Source of the DNA: Bacteroidales bacterium
GTDB lineage: Bacteria; Bacteroidota; Bacteroidia; Bacteroidales; F082
Reading direction: 5' to 3'
Assembly (NCBI GenBank): GCA_016285355.1
Contig: JAEEQP010000072.1
Coordinates: forward strand, 1-11,633
Length of the DNA: 11,633 nt
Each line of letters opens with the position of its first letter. Positions within the stretch are counted from its first letter, which is position 1. The position numbers were made by a program, and so were the translations under genes. The notes beneath the pieces are model-generated. The model was not told where the DNA came from. It ran no database searches and was given only the letters and a program-made list of their open reading frames with translations. Shown in pieces: positions 1-5,976 of the stretch.

Positions 1-2
1 CA

Positions 3-152
3 ACCCTCGGCATCTACTGGTCGAGTTCTCTCCATACAGGCTTCCCCGAGCGCGGTTGGAGTTTCCACTACGACCTGGATGAATGCCACGTGTGCGGCAC
101 ATACGAACGTTGTCGTGGACAAGTTGTGCGGGCAGTGCGCGTCTGTCAATAA
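3..152 (+). CDS. C-terminal end of a FISUMP-domain protein (partial, 5' end outside window)
   Basis: An open frame enters from the left edge and stops at TAA 150-152, giving about 49 residues. It contains YWSSS near the start, then a Trp/Phe/Tyr-rich strand (GWSFHYDLD), and ends with a segment resembling the closing VRPVR-type motif of FISUMP (Fibrobacter succinogenes major paralogous) domains, here VVRAVRVCQ. That family is common in Bacteroidota lipoproteins and surface proteins; its biochemical role is unknown to me. Four cysteines (CHVCG, CRG, VCQ) in this short tail are notable. A second gene of the same domain family starts at 1379, so this looks like one of a pair of paralogues now separated by a toxin module. 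The family call rests on a short fragment and on the resemblance to the downstream gene. Confidence 0.6.
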   Translation, partial: TLGIYWSSSLHTGFPERGWSFHYDLDECHVCGTYERCRGQVVRAVRVCQ

Positions 153-166
153 AGTAGCCCGAACAT

Positions 167-201
167 CCAAAGTGGGATTTTGTTGCTATAGCCCACTTCG
201 G
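167..201 (+). terminator. Possible weak terminator after the first FISUMP gene
   Basis: Left arm 167-176 and right arm 192-201 form a 10-bp stem with one mismatch, centred on AAGTGGG/CCCACTT, with a 15-nt loop. It starts 15 bases after the stop codon. The following T tract is short (TTTCGTC), so termination efficiency is doubtful. Confidence 0.35.
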
Positions 202-228
202 TTTCGTCTATGGCCAAGTAACTGTAAA

Positions 229-312
229 TAGTATTTCAAAACACTAACTTTTTGCAAAAAATAATGTTTGAAAACACTAAAATATGATAAAAAATAATGT
301 TTAGAAATACTA
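229..312. repeat. Three 18-bp palindromes at exact 33-bp spacing
   Basis: Dyad-symmetric 18-mers lie at 229-246, 262-279 and 295-312. They follow the form TARTRTTT-NN-AAAYACTA: TAGTATTTcaAAACACTA, TAATGTTTgaAAACACTA and TAATGTTTagAAATACTA. The spacing is exactly 33 bp twice, about three turns of DNA. Copies two and three are each preceded by AAAAAATAATGTTT (256-269, 289-302), so the block also reads as a 33-bp tandem repeat of a little over two units. It lies in AT-rich DNA between the ends of two converging genes, the FISUMP fragment and the AbiEii toxin. It resembles an array of operator sites, but no nearby start codon is an obvious target. Confidence 0.75.
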
Positions 313-346
313 ATTTTGGAATTTATAGACGGAAAGTGGTTGATTT

Positions 347-985
347 TTACGGTTTTTTGTTAAACTTTATGTTTTGGCAGATGGTCATTTCATTCAACCT
401 TGCTGCAATGCTATTCCAATCAAACTTTCCTTGCATCATGACTACATCCTCGTCGAAATTGATGTCGTCGAAATAAATCAATGATTTTGTTGGAACAAGA
501 GGGTTGGATGAAGGATATTTCTGTTTATAGAATTCCAACATTTCGCCAAAATTATAAACCGTTGAAAGATAGGCAATGTCGATGAAATCCTTGATGCGGG
601 AACCATTGTCGCAAATGGTGGACAGTTTCATGGCAACGACATCGGGAAGGCTTTCCATGCGGATGCCTTCTTCCGTTTCAATAGGACAGATGTGCGGGTA
701 ATCGTATCTAATAAGATCAACCATCACCTTTCCGATGAAGCCTTTCAGGGTCTTGCCTTTTTCGTAGCCGACCTTGAAACCATATTGATTGACAAGTAGT
801 TCCTTGATTTCCTGCAAGTCGAAGTCTTCCTTCGAGAACAAATCCAAGTCCACGCTATTGCGGTGACCCAAACGCAAAGCCAAAGAAGTGCCTCCAACCA
901 AGTTGAACGAAGCTAATAGCGGCTCGGATTGGAGCTTTTTTAGCAATTCAAGCGAGCCTGTCTCGATTGTTTCCTTGTGTAGCAT
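347..985 (-). CDS. AbiEii/AbiGii-type nucleotidyltransferase toxin
   Basis: The 212-residue protein belongs to the AbiEii/DUF1814 nucleotidyltransferase family, toxins of type IV or type VII-like toxin-antitoxin systems, some of which modify tRNA and abort phage infection. Visible motifs are GGTSLAL at 31-37 followed by RxSxDxD (R42, S44, D46, D48), the metal-binding nucleotidyltransferase signature; a third acidic residue D90 in VDLIRY; K120 in VVAMKL; and RIKDFID at 130-136, matching the family's KDxxD motif. All catalytic positions appear intact. It starts at ATG 985 inside the 3' end of the upstream partner gene (46-nt overlap), so it is probably translationally coupled and expressed from the same promoter. 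The partner is not the classic AbiEi winged-helix antitoxin. The substrate cannot be told from sequence. Confidence 0.85.
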   Translation of the reverse strand: MLHKETIETGSLELLKKLQSEPLLASFNLVGGTSLALRLGHRNSVDLDLFSKEDFDLQEIKELLVNQYGFKVGYEKGKTLKGFIGKVMVDLIRYDYPHICPIETEEGIRMESLPDVVAMKLSTICDNGSRIKDFIDIAYLSTVYNFGEMLEFYKQKYPSSNPLVPTKSLIYFDDINFDEDVVMMQGKFDWNSIAARLNEMTICQNIKFNKKP

Positions 986-1278
986 TGCAATTCCTCTTTT
1001 TGCAGGTTGAAGTAATGGCAGACGAAATTCATGTCAATGTCTGAAAGGTGGGGGATGGTTTTGATGATTTCACGGAAGCCTTCAAAACCGCCATAAAGGT
1101 CGAAAGCGCCGTAGAAATCTTCAGGCCAACCCAGTTCCACGATACGTTGCACTACAATTGTTTTCGACCGCTGCCAGTCGAAGGTGCTCATGTCGTACTC
1201 CCACAGCAGTGATGTGTTGATGTGGTTGCCGTTGGGGTGGTAGTCGGAGAAAATCGTGTTGTTGTAGGCTGTTGCCAT
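940..1278 (-). CDS. Small partner protein of the AbiEii-type toxin (likely antitoxin, DUF6922-like)
   Basis: A 112-residue protein upstream of and overlapping the nucleotidyltransferase gene. It has LLWEYD at 24-29, then FDW, a VVQRIVELGWPEDFY stretch, YGG and FREIIKTIPHLS, and ends in a Cys/Arg/Lys-rich tail. From memory this matches a small Bacteroidota family (DUF6922-like) found immediately before AbiEii-type toxins; I recognise the family but know of no structure. No membrane segment or signal peptide is visible. Position, overlap and size suggest the antitoxin of the pair, which is inference. ATG 1278 is preceded on the minus strand by a good -7 element (TACTTTTG), leaving a very short leader and supporting this start. 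It is divergent from the lipoprotein gene at 1379. Confidence 0.7.
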   Translation of the reverse strand: MATAYNNTIFSDYHPNGNHINTSLLWEYDMSTFDWQRSKTIVVQRIVELGWPEDFYGAFDLYGGFEGFREIIKTIPHLSDIDMNFVCHYFNLQKEELQCYTRKQSRQARLNC

Positions 1279-1297
1279 TGCTTTTGGATTGTGACTG

Positions 1298-1317
1298 CAA
1301 AAGTAATAATTTTACTT
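1298..1317 (-). promoter_or_regulatory. Promoter -7 element and overlapping dyad for the AbiEii module
   Basis: On the minus strand TACTTTTG (1305-1298) matches TAnnTTTG exactly, about 20 bases before the antitoxin start at 1278. A dyad, AAGTAA-TAATT-TTACTT (1301-1317), overlaps it and could be an autoregulatory operator. No convincing -33 TTTG is seen. Confidence 0.55.
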
Positions 1318-1347
1318 CGGAATGAAGTTGATGAGGATTATTTTTTG

Positions 1348-1355
1348 TTTCTTTG
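1348..1355 (+). promoter_or_regulatory. Probable -7 element for the FISUMP lipoprotein gene
   Basis: TTTCTTTG differs from TAnnTTTG at one position and lies 23 bases before ATG 1379. A TTG at 1328-1330 could serve as a weak -33 element. A promoter here lies downstream of the earlier in-frame ATG at 1322, supporting the later start. Confidence 0.4.
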
Positions 1356-1378
1356 CAAAGTCTAAAACCAACAATAAG

Positions 1379-2023
1379 ATGAACAAATCTACAAAGGTCA
1401 TAGCAGCTTTACTATTCATTGGAATAATTGTTACGTTTATAGGATGTGATGGAAATAGAGAAAACGGCAGAATCAATGGCCATGCTTATGTTGACTTGGG
1501 TTTGCCTAGTGGTACACTTTGGGCTACTTGTAATATGGGAGCTGGTTCTCCTGAAGATTATGGTGGATATTATATTCTAGGACAGGATATTAAAAAGCAC
1601 TTGTATGAATATTACAAAGATGGTGATGTTGAAAAATACTATATGTGTCATGAATTAAACCATCTTGTTGAAGTGTTTGGTGTTGAAGAAAAAGTTGATT
1701 GGAATTTCAGTTGGCATTTACCACGAATGGAGGATTTCGAAGAGTTGATAACAAATTGTAGTTGTGAGAAGATAGAACTGAAAGGTGTGAGCGGATGCTT
1801 ATTTGTCGCACCTAATGGCAATAGCCTCTTCTTGCCTAGTGCTGGTTATTGCGTAGATGGAAAGTTGTTTGGTTTAGGTGAAATGAATTATTATCGTCTT
1901 AGTCCTATTTCTGCATCATCATTTGATGCTTGGATTACGAATGCTAATTTAGGTAGTGGAGGTTTTGGTAGTGGATTTCAAGATTGTGGATTGTCTGTGC
2001 GGCCAGTATGTTCCTCGAAATGA
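1379..2023 (+). CDS. FISUMP-domain lipoprotein
   Basis: Starting at ATG 1379 the protein has 214 residues. MNKSTK, a hydrophobic stretch and FIGC with Cys23 form a lipoprotein signal peptide, so the protein is probably lipidated and exported. An in-frame ATG at 1322 would add 19 residues ahead of this signal and is less likely. The mature part begins with GHAYVDLGLPSGTLWATCN (34-52), a characteristic opening of FISUMP/DUF1566-like domains in Bacteroidota, continues with WHLPRMEDFEEL and LFLPSAG, and closes with GLSVRPVCSSK. Function is unknown; the domain is thought to act in surface display. The canonical YWSSS-type strand is replaced by a diverged stretch (AWITNAN). The gene is visibly more AT-rich than htpG. 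It is followed by a strong terminator and appears monocistronic. Confidence 0.75.
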   Translation: MNKSTKVIAALLFIGIIVTFIGCDGNRENGRINGHAYVDLGLPSGTLWATCNMGAGSPEDYGGYYILGQDIKKHLYEYYKDGDVEKYYMCHELNHLVEVFGVEEKVDWNFSWHLPRMEDFEELITNCSCEKIELKGVSGCLFVAPNGNSLFLPSAGYCVDGKLFGLGEMNYYRLSPISASSFDAWITNANLGSGGFGSGFQDCGLSVRPVCSSK

Positions 2024-2041
2024 TAGAATTGTAACAATAAT

Positions 2042-2090
2042 AATCCCCGCAGCGCCGAGAAGTTTAGTGGCATTGCGGGGATTTCTTTTT
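2042..2090 (+). terminator. Rho-independent terminator after the lipoprotein gene
   Basis: A perfect 10-bp stem, AATCCCCGCA (2042-2051) with TGCGGGGATT (2074-2083), has a 22-nt loop and is followed by TCTTTTTG. It lies between the stop at 2023 and the convergent end of htpG at 2104, so it may also limit read-through from htpG, though the T tract favours the plus strand. Confidence 0.75.
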
Positions 2091-2103
2091 GCTTGAAGCA
2101 TGA

Positions 2104-4023
2104 TTACAGTTTCTCCATATTCCTCTTGACAAATTCGCTCAAATCCTTGCCCTTCAGTAAATTTTTCGATAGCAGTGCGAGGTCGTAAATCTGCCTGATG
2201 GTGGCTTCCTGCTCGGCTTCGTCCTTGTCCAAGAGGCCGGTGATGATGGGGCTGTTGGTATTGAGCATCAGCGTATAGCTGTCGGGCATGGAGCCGTAGA
2301 ACGACATCGGGCCGCCGCCCATCTGCTCCATCTCCTTCATACGGCGCATCCACTCGTTTTGTGTGACCTCCACAGGAGCATCGGTCTCGCCTTCGTTGCT
2401 GAACTCCACGTTGAAACGAACCTTGTCGATGACCTTTTCGAAAGCGGCTTTCAGGGTCTCCTTCTGTTTGTCGTCGAGCTTCGATTCAGCTTCCTTTTCG
2501 TCCTTTACGATGAGTTTGTCAATCGTGTTGGAGTCCACTCGGGCAAACATGGCACGGCTGTCGTCGCCCTTCTCGCCTTCCTTTTGCTCGTAGGCGCTGA
2601 TGAAATGCGGGTCGAGGATGCCGTCCATCATCAGGACGTTGTAGCCCTTGGCCTTGGCGTTCTCGATGTTGGTGTACTGGTCGTCCTTGTCGGTGGCATA
2701 CAGATAGACGAGCATCTTGTCCTTGTTGGTCTGCTGCTCCTTGATGAGGGTCTTGTATTCCTCGATGGTATAGTACTTGTCGTCGGTGTCCTTGAAGAGG
2801 AAGAACTTCTCGGCGCGCTCGTAGAACTTCGGGTCGCTCATCATGCCGTATTCGATGAACACGCGGATGTCGTCCCAGTTCTTCTCGTAAGCCTCGCGGT
2901 CTTTCTTGAAGAGCTCTTCGAGTTTCTCGGCCACCTTCTTGGTGATGTAGGTCGAGATTTTCTTCACGTTCTGGTCGCTTTGCAGGAACGAGCGGCTGAC
3001 GTTCAGTGGGATGTCGGGCGAGTCGATGACGCCGTGCAGTAGCGAGAGGAACTCGGGCAGGATGCCTTCCACGCTGTCGGTGACGAAGACCTCGTTGCAG
3101 TAGAGTTGTATCTTGTTGCGCTGGAACTCGTAGCGGTTCTTCACCTTCGGGAAATAGAGGATGCCCGTGAGGTCGAAGGGATAGTCCACGTTGAGGTGGA
3201 TGTGGAACAGCGGCTCGCCAAAGTTCATCGGGTAGAGCACATGGTAGAAGTCGTTGTATTCCTCGTCCTTGATGTCGGTTGGGGCTTTTTTCCACAGCGG
3301 AGCCACATCGTTGATGATCCAAGGCTTTTCAACTTCTTTGGTCTTGGGTTTGCCGTCTTTGTCGGTCTCGCCCTCGATTTCCTCCTGCACCTTTCGTGTG
3401 CCGAACTGAATCGGGATGGGCAGGAACTTGCAGTATTTGTTGAGCAGCTCACGGATGCGGCCTTCTTCGAGGAACTCGGAGGCATCGTCGGCGATGTAAA
3501 GGATGACGTCGGTGCCGCGGTCGCCCTTCGGAATTTCGTTCATGGTGTACTCTGGGCTACCGTCGCATTCCCAAATGACGCCGTTCTTGCCTTCTTCCTT
3601 GCAGGATTTCGAAATCAGCGCCACCTTCGAGGAGACCATGAAGGCGGAATAGAAGCCCAAGCCAAAATGTCCGATGATGTTGGCGGCCTCGGCCTCACTT
3701 TGCGTCTTGAATTTGGCGATGAATTCCTCCGCGCCCGAGAAAGCGATTTGGTTGATATACTTGTCGACTTCTTCGGCGTTCATGCCTATACCGCGGTCGC
3801 GGACGGTGAGGGTCTTTTTCTTCTTGTCGACTTCCACCTTAATAGTAAGGTCGCCCAATTCACCTTTGAACTCACCCGAGGCGGCGAGGGCTTTCAGCTT
3901 CTGTGTGGCATCCACGGCGTTACTGATGATTTCGCGCAGGAAGATCTCCTGGTCCGAATACAAGAACTTCTTGATGACAGGGAAAATGTTTTCTGTCTTT
4001 ACTCCAATGTTACCTGTTTGCAT
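2104..4023 (-). CDS. htpG: Hsp90-family chaperone HtpG
   Basis: HtpG is the bacterial Hsp90: a cytoplasmic, ATP-driven dimeric chaperone that helps late folding of client proteins. From ATG 4023 it has 639 residues. The N-terminal GHKL ATPase domain shows E31 in FLREIISNAVDA (catalytic Glu and the N35 region), DRGIGM at 76-81 and GHFGLGFYSAF at 118-128. The middle domain has NVSRSFLQ near 341-348, with R343 in the position of the catalytic Arg. A C-terminal dimerisation region follows, with a Met-rich stretch (about 559-573). The length is a little below the roughly 680 residues usual in Bacteroides, without an obvious gap in core motifs. An upstream in-frame ATG at 4077 would add SRSLESRVYLKFKIQID, which falls in the repeat-rich leader, so 4023 (MQTGNIGVKTENIF) is preferred. 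It is transcribed alone from a promoter-like region at 4130-4167. Confidence 0.97.
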   Translation of the reverse strand: MQTGNIGVKTENIFPVIKKFLYSDQEIFLREIISNAVDATQKLKALAASGEFKGELGDLTIKVEVDKKKKTLTVRDRGIGMNAEEVDKYINQIAFSGAEEFIAKFKTQSEAEAANIIGHFGLGFYSAFMVSSKVALISKSCKEEGKNGVIWECDGSPEYTMNEIPKGDRGTDVILYIADDASEFLEEGRIRELLNKYCKFLPIPIQFGTRKVQEEIEGETDKDGKPKTKEVEKPWIINDVAPLWKKAPTDIKDEEYNDFYHVLYPMNFGEPLFHIHLNVDYPFDLTGILYFPKVKNRYEFQRNKIQLYCNEVFVTDSVEGILPEFLSLLHGVIDSPDIPLNVSRSFLQSDQNVKKISTYITKKVAEKLEELFKKDREAYEKNWDDIRVFIEYGMMSDPKFYERAEKFFLFKDTDDKYYTIEEYKTLIKEQQTNKDKMLVYLYATDKDDQYTNIENAKAKGYNVLMMDGILDPHFISAYEQKEGEKGDDSRAMFARVDSNTIDKLIVKDEKEAESKLDDKQKETLKAAFEKVIDKVRFNVEFSNEGETDAPVEVTQNEWMRRMKEMEQMGGGPMSFYGSMPDSYTLMLNTNSPIITGLLDKDEAEQEATIRQIYDLALLSKNLLKGKDLSEFVKRNMEKL

Positions 4024-4050
4024 ATCGATTTGTATTTTGAATTTCAAATA

Positions 4051-4119
4051 GACTCGGGACTCGAGACTGCGGGACACGAGACGATGGGAACGTCTCGCGT
4101 CTCGTGTCTCGAAGACTCG
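4051..4119 (-). promoter_or_regulatory. Structured, repeat-rich 5' leader of htpG
   Basis: The region is built of repeated GACTCG, GAGAC and GTCTCG modules. The best stem pairs 4073-4083 (GACACGAGACG) with 4098-4108, an 11-bp perfect helix with a 14-nt loop; a competing 7-bp stem pairs CGAGACG (4077-4083) with CGTCTCG (4091-4097). It lies between the inferred promoter and the start codon, so it would be transcribed as a strong hairpin in the leader. Whether it regulates htpG is unknown. Confidence 0.55.
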
Positions 4120-4129
4120 CGTCCGATAG

Positions 4130-4167
4130 TCAAATTGTGTGCCATTGGGAAAACTGACATTTTGGCA
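4130..4167 (-). promoter_or_regulatory. Possible sigma-54-like promoter and upstream dyad for htpG
   Basis: Read on the minus strand, TGGCACACAATTTGA (4144-4130) matches the -24/-12 form TGGCAC-N5-TTGC at the right spacing, with the final C replaced by A. Just upstream, TGCCAAAATGTCA (4167-4155) is a near-palindrome with five-base arms and one mismatch, a possible regulator site. No TAnnTTTG element better explains htpG transcription here. The assignment is tentative. Confidence 0.4.
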
Positions 4168-4204
4168 AGGAATTGCTGTTTTGAATCGAGGGAAAAATGT
4201 GTTA

Positions 4205-4251
4205 TATCCAGCGGTGAACGACTAAATTACCATGTTCGCCGCTGGATAAAA
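4205..4251. repeat. Hairpin repeat A, left side of the ATPase cassette
   Basis: Arms 4205-4219 (TATCCAGCGGTGAAC) and 4234-4248 form a 15-bp stem with one G-T pair and a 14-base loop. The 47-bp unit is identical at 42 positions to repeat C at 5840-5886, in the same orientation. AAAAATGTGTT lies before it, as also before repeat B, and ATAGGGTA (4270-4277) follows 18 bases after it, as also after repeat C. Confidence 0.9.
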
Positions 4252-4286
4252 GCACTTTTTTGAAGAAAAATAGGGTAAAAAAATGT

Positions 4287-4338
4287 GTTTTATTCAGCGG
4301 TGAACGCATGTTTTTGTATCTTTGCCGCTGAATAAAAC
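4287..4338. repeat. Hairpin repeat B, overlapping the ATPase promoter
   Basis: Arms 4287-4300 (GTTTTATTCAGCGG) and 4325-4338 pair perfectly over 14 bp, extending to 18 with wobble pairs. It shares AGCGGTGAACG with repeats A and C but has a different loop, which contains the promoter element. It ends eight bases before the ATPase start codon. Confidence 0.9.
4317..4324 (+). promoter_or_regulatory. -7 promoter element of the ATPase gene
   Basis: TATCTTTG is a perfect TAnnTTTG match, 22 bases before ATG 4347. It lies in the loop and inner right arm of hairpin B. The predicted transcript would begin near 4330, inside the right arm, so the full hairpin would not be present in the RNA. No clear -33 TTTG is seen. 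Confidence 0.65.
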
Positions 4339-4346
4339 GATGTTTT

Positions 4347-5795
4347 ATGGTGAATATCATTGGCAGAAAAGACGAGATTTCGGAAATCAAACGACTGTAT
4401 TCCAGTAAAATGCCACAGTTTTTAGCGGTATATGGCCGTCGTCGAGTGGGAAAGACTTTTCTTGTGGACGAGGCATTGAAGGGAAAAATCACCTTCCGCC
4501 ATTCGGGATTATCGCCCGTGGACGAGCAAAACCACAAGAACAGCCTGAAAGAGCAACTGAAGCACTTTTATCTGTCGCTGCAGCGGCAGGGCATGAAGAA
4601 AAGCAAGTGTCCGACATCGTGGCTTGAAGCTTTCTTTATGTTGGAAATGCACCTTCAATCAATTGATGACGGCTCGCGGCAAGTGGTTTTCCTCGATGAA
4701 TTACCTTGGATGGACACACCTCGTTCGGGCTTTGTCACGGCTTTGGAGGCTTTGTGGAACGGCTGGGGCTGCCATCGTGACAATTTCATGTTGGTGGTCT
4801 GCGGCTCGGCAACTTCTTGGATTACTGACAACCTTATTAATAATCATGGAGGCTTGTATGGAAGGCTTACCGGTCAGTTGAGGCTGTCGCCGTTTACCCT
4901 CAATGAGTGTGAACAGTTCTTTCACAGCAAGGGTATTCGAATGTCGCGTTACGATATTGTGCAAAGTTATATGATATTTGGCGGTGTACCGTATTATCTG
5001 AGTTATTTTGAGTCAGGCAGAAGTCTTGCGCAGAATGTTGATAACTTGTTTTTTAAGAAGAATGCGGTGTTGAGTGATGAGTTCGAGCGCTTGTTTTCTT
5101 CCGTGTTTTCGAGACCTGATGAAATGAAGCAAATCGTGAAGGTTCTTGGCAATAGGAGATCAGGTTATACTCAGGAAGAGCTTGCGAGAGCTGCAGGACT
5201 GACAGGGGGCGGCTCTTTCAGCACGATGTTGAAGGCACTCGTCGCCGGTGATTTCATTGAGTCGTACATCCCTTTCGGAAAAGGAAAACGGGAGAAGCAT
5301 TACAAATTGATAGACCATTTTTGCCTGTTTTACATGAAGTTCGTGCAAGGTAGAAAGGAGATTGATCCTGAGTTTTGGATGCACAATGTGACTTCGCAAG
5401 GTGTATCTTCATGGCGGGGCTTTGCGTTTGAGGAAGTGTGTTTTACGCATATCCGGCAGATTAAGAACTCACTCAATATTCTTGGTGTTTCATCAACGGA
5501 GTCGGCATGGGTGGTTAAAGGGGAAGACGAGACTGAAGGAGCGCAAATTGACATGTTGATCAATCGCAAAGACAATGTTGTGAACCTCTGCGAGATGAAG
5601 TTTTACAACGAGAAATATACGGTCAGCAAGGCCTATTATTCAAAGGTTGTTCATCGTCAGAACCTGTTAGAAGAGATGATACCGCGTCGGGCTGTTGTTC
5701 ATAATGTGTTAGTGACCACTGAAGGCTTGACTTATAATGAGTACAGCGGCGTTTTCCAAAATGTAATCACCGTTGATGATTTGTTTGAGAAATGA
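4347..5795 (+). CDS. AAA-type ATPase with DUF234 nuclease-like C-terminus
   Basis: This 482-residue protein belongs to the archaeal-type ATPase (PF01637) plus DUF234 (PF03008) family, which is abundant and multicopy in many Bacteroidota. It opens with IIGRKDEI, followed by Walker A GRRRVGKT (30-37), Walker B VVFLDE (113-118), a sensor-like CGSATSW (152-158) and the conserved YGRLTGQLRLSPF (171-183). A winged-helix-like segment follows at about 258-320 (YTQEELARAAGL). The C-terminus has WRGFAFEEVC (356-365), D402 in AQIDMLI and E416-x-K418 in LCEMKF, matching a PD-(D/E)xK nuclease active site. No signal peptide or membrane helix is seen. Its physiological role is not established. It stands alone, with its own promoter, between hairpin repeats A/B and C, and looks like a self-contained accessory cassette between htpG and the surface-protein gene. 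ATG 4347 fits the promoter position and the family N-terminus. Confidence 0.85.
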   Translation: MVNIIGRKDEISEIKRLYSSKMPQFLAVYGRRRVGKTFLVDEALKGKITFRHSGLSPVDEQNHKNSLKEQLKHFYLSLQRQGMKKSKCPTSWLEAFFMLEMHLQSIDDGSRQVVFLDELPWMDTPRSGFVTALEALWNGWGCHRDNFMLVVCGSATSWITDNLINNHGGLYGRLTGQLRLSPFTLNECEQFFHSKGIRMSRYDIVQSYMIFGGVPYYLSYFESGRSLAQNVDNLFFKKNAVLSDEFERLFSSVFSRPDEMKQIVKVLGNRRSGYTQEELARAAGLTGGGSFSTMLKALVAGDFIESYIPFGKGKREKHYKLIDHFCLFYMKFVQGRKEIDPEFWMHNVTSQGVSSWRGFAFEEVCFTHIRQIKNSLNILGVSSTESAWVVKGEDETEGAQIDMLINRKDNVVNLCEMKFYNEKYTVSKAYYSKVVHRQNLLEEMIPRRAVVHNVLVTTEGLTYNEYSGVFQNVITVDDLFEK

Positions 5796-5839
5796 CAAAT
5801 TTTTGATAATAAATCAGTTGCATTTCAGAAAATATCTTT

Positions 5840-5886
5840 TATCCAGCGGTGAACGACCAAATTACCCCATTCACCGCTGGATAAAA
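5840..5886. repeat. Hairpin repeat C, right side of the ATPase cassette
   Basis: Arms 5837-5853 (TTTTATCCAGCGGTGAA) and 5870-5886 form a perfect 17-bp stem with a 16-base loop, 44 bases after the ATPase stop. It is the closest relative of repeat A, including most of the loop, and is followed by ATAGGGTA (5900-5907) as A is. There is no T-run directly after the stem, so it is a poor rho-independent terminator, though it may still hinder read-through. Confidence 0.9.
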
Positions 5887-5916
5887 CTATGTTTTTGAAA
5901 TAGGGTAGCGATTAAT

Positions 5917-5950
5917 TTTGACCTTGGTATCAAAACAATCCCTATTTTTG
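5917..5950 (+). promoter_or_regulatory. Promoter of the T9SS surface-protein gene
   Basis: TATTTTTG (5943-5950) matches TAnnTTTG, with TTTG at 5917-5920 as the -33 element, 22 bases away. Transcription would start near 5957, about 20 bases before ATG 5977. It lies just outside the repeat C flank. Confidence 0.65.
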
Positions 5951-5976
5951 TAGCCAAATATCAAAACTAACCGAAT

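Noticed and set aside
1322..1378. Earlier start for the FISUMP lipoprotein at ATG 1322
   Set aside because: It would put 19 extra residues ahead of a clear lipoprotein signal and precede the probable -7 element.
4155..4177. Sigma-54 promoter on the plus strand (TTGGCAAGG...TTGCTG)
   Set aside because: The GG-to-GC spacing is one base short, and the ATPase has a better TAnnTTTG element close to its start.
2359..4263. Long open frames antisense to, or in alternative frames of, htpG (for example 3106-4263 plus and 2519-3322 minus)
   Set aside because: They lie over a clearly recognised htpG; their proteins are low-complexity (Val/Leu/Phe- or Arg/His-rich) without motifs, as expected of antisense shadows.
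4202..4537. Minus-strand 111-codon frame over the ATPase start and repeats
   Set aside because: It spans palindromic repeats and the antisense of Walker A-coding DNA; no motif or family resemblance.
4205..5886. CRISPR array
   Set aside because: Only three repeats, widely spaced, with a gene between them and no cas genes.
5837..5886. Hairpin C as an ordinary rho-independent terminator
   Set aside because: No T-run follows the stem, and the same unit occurs upstream of the ATPase, so termination is not its general role.
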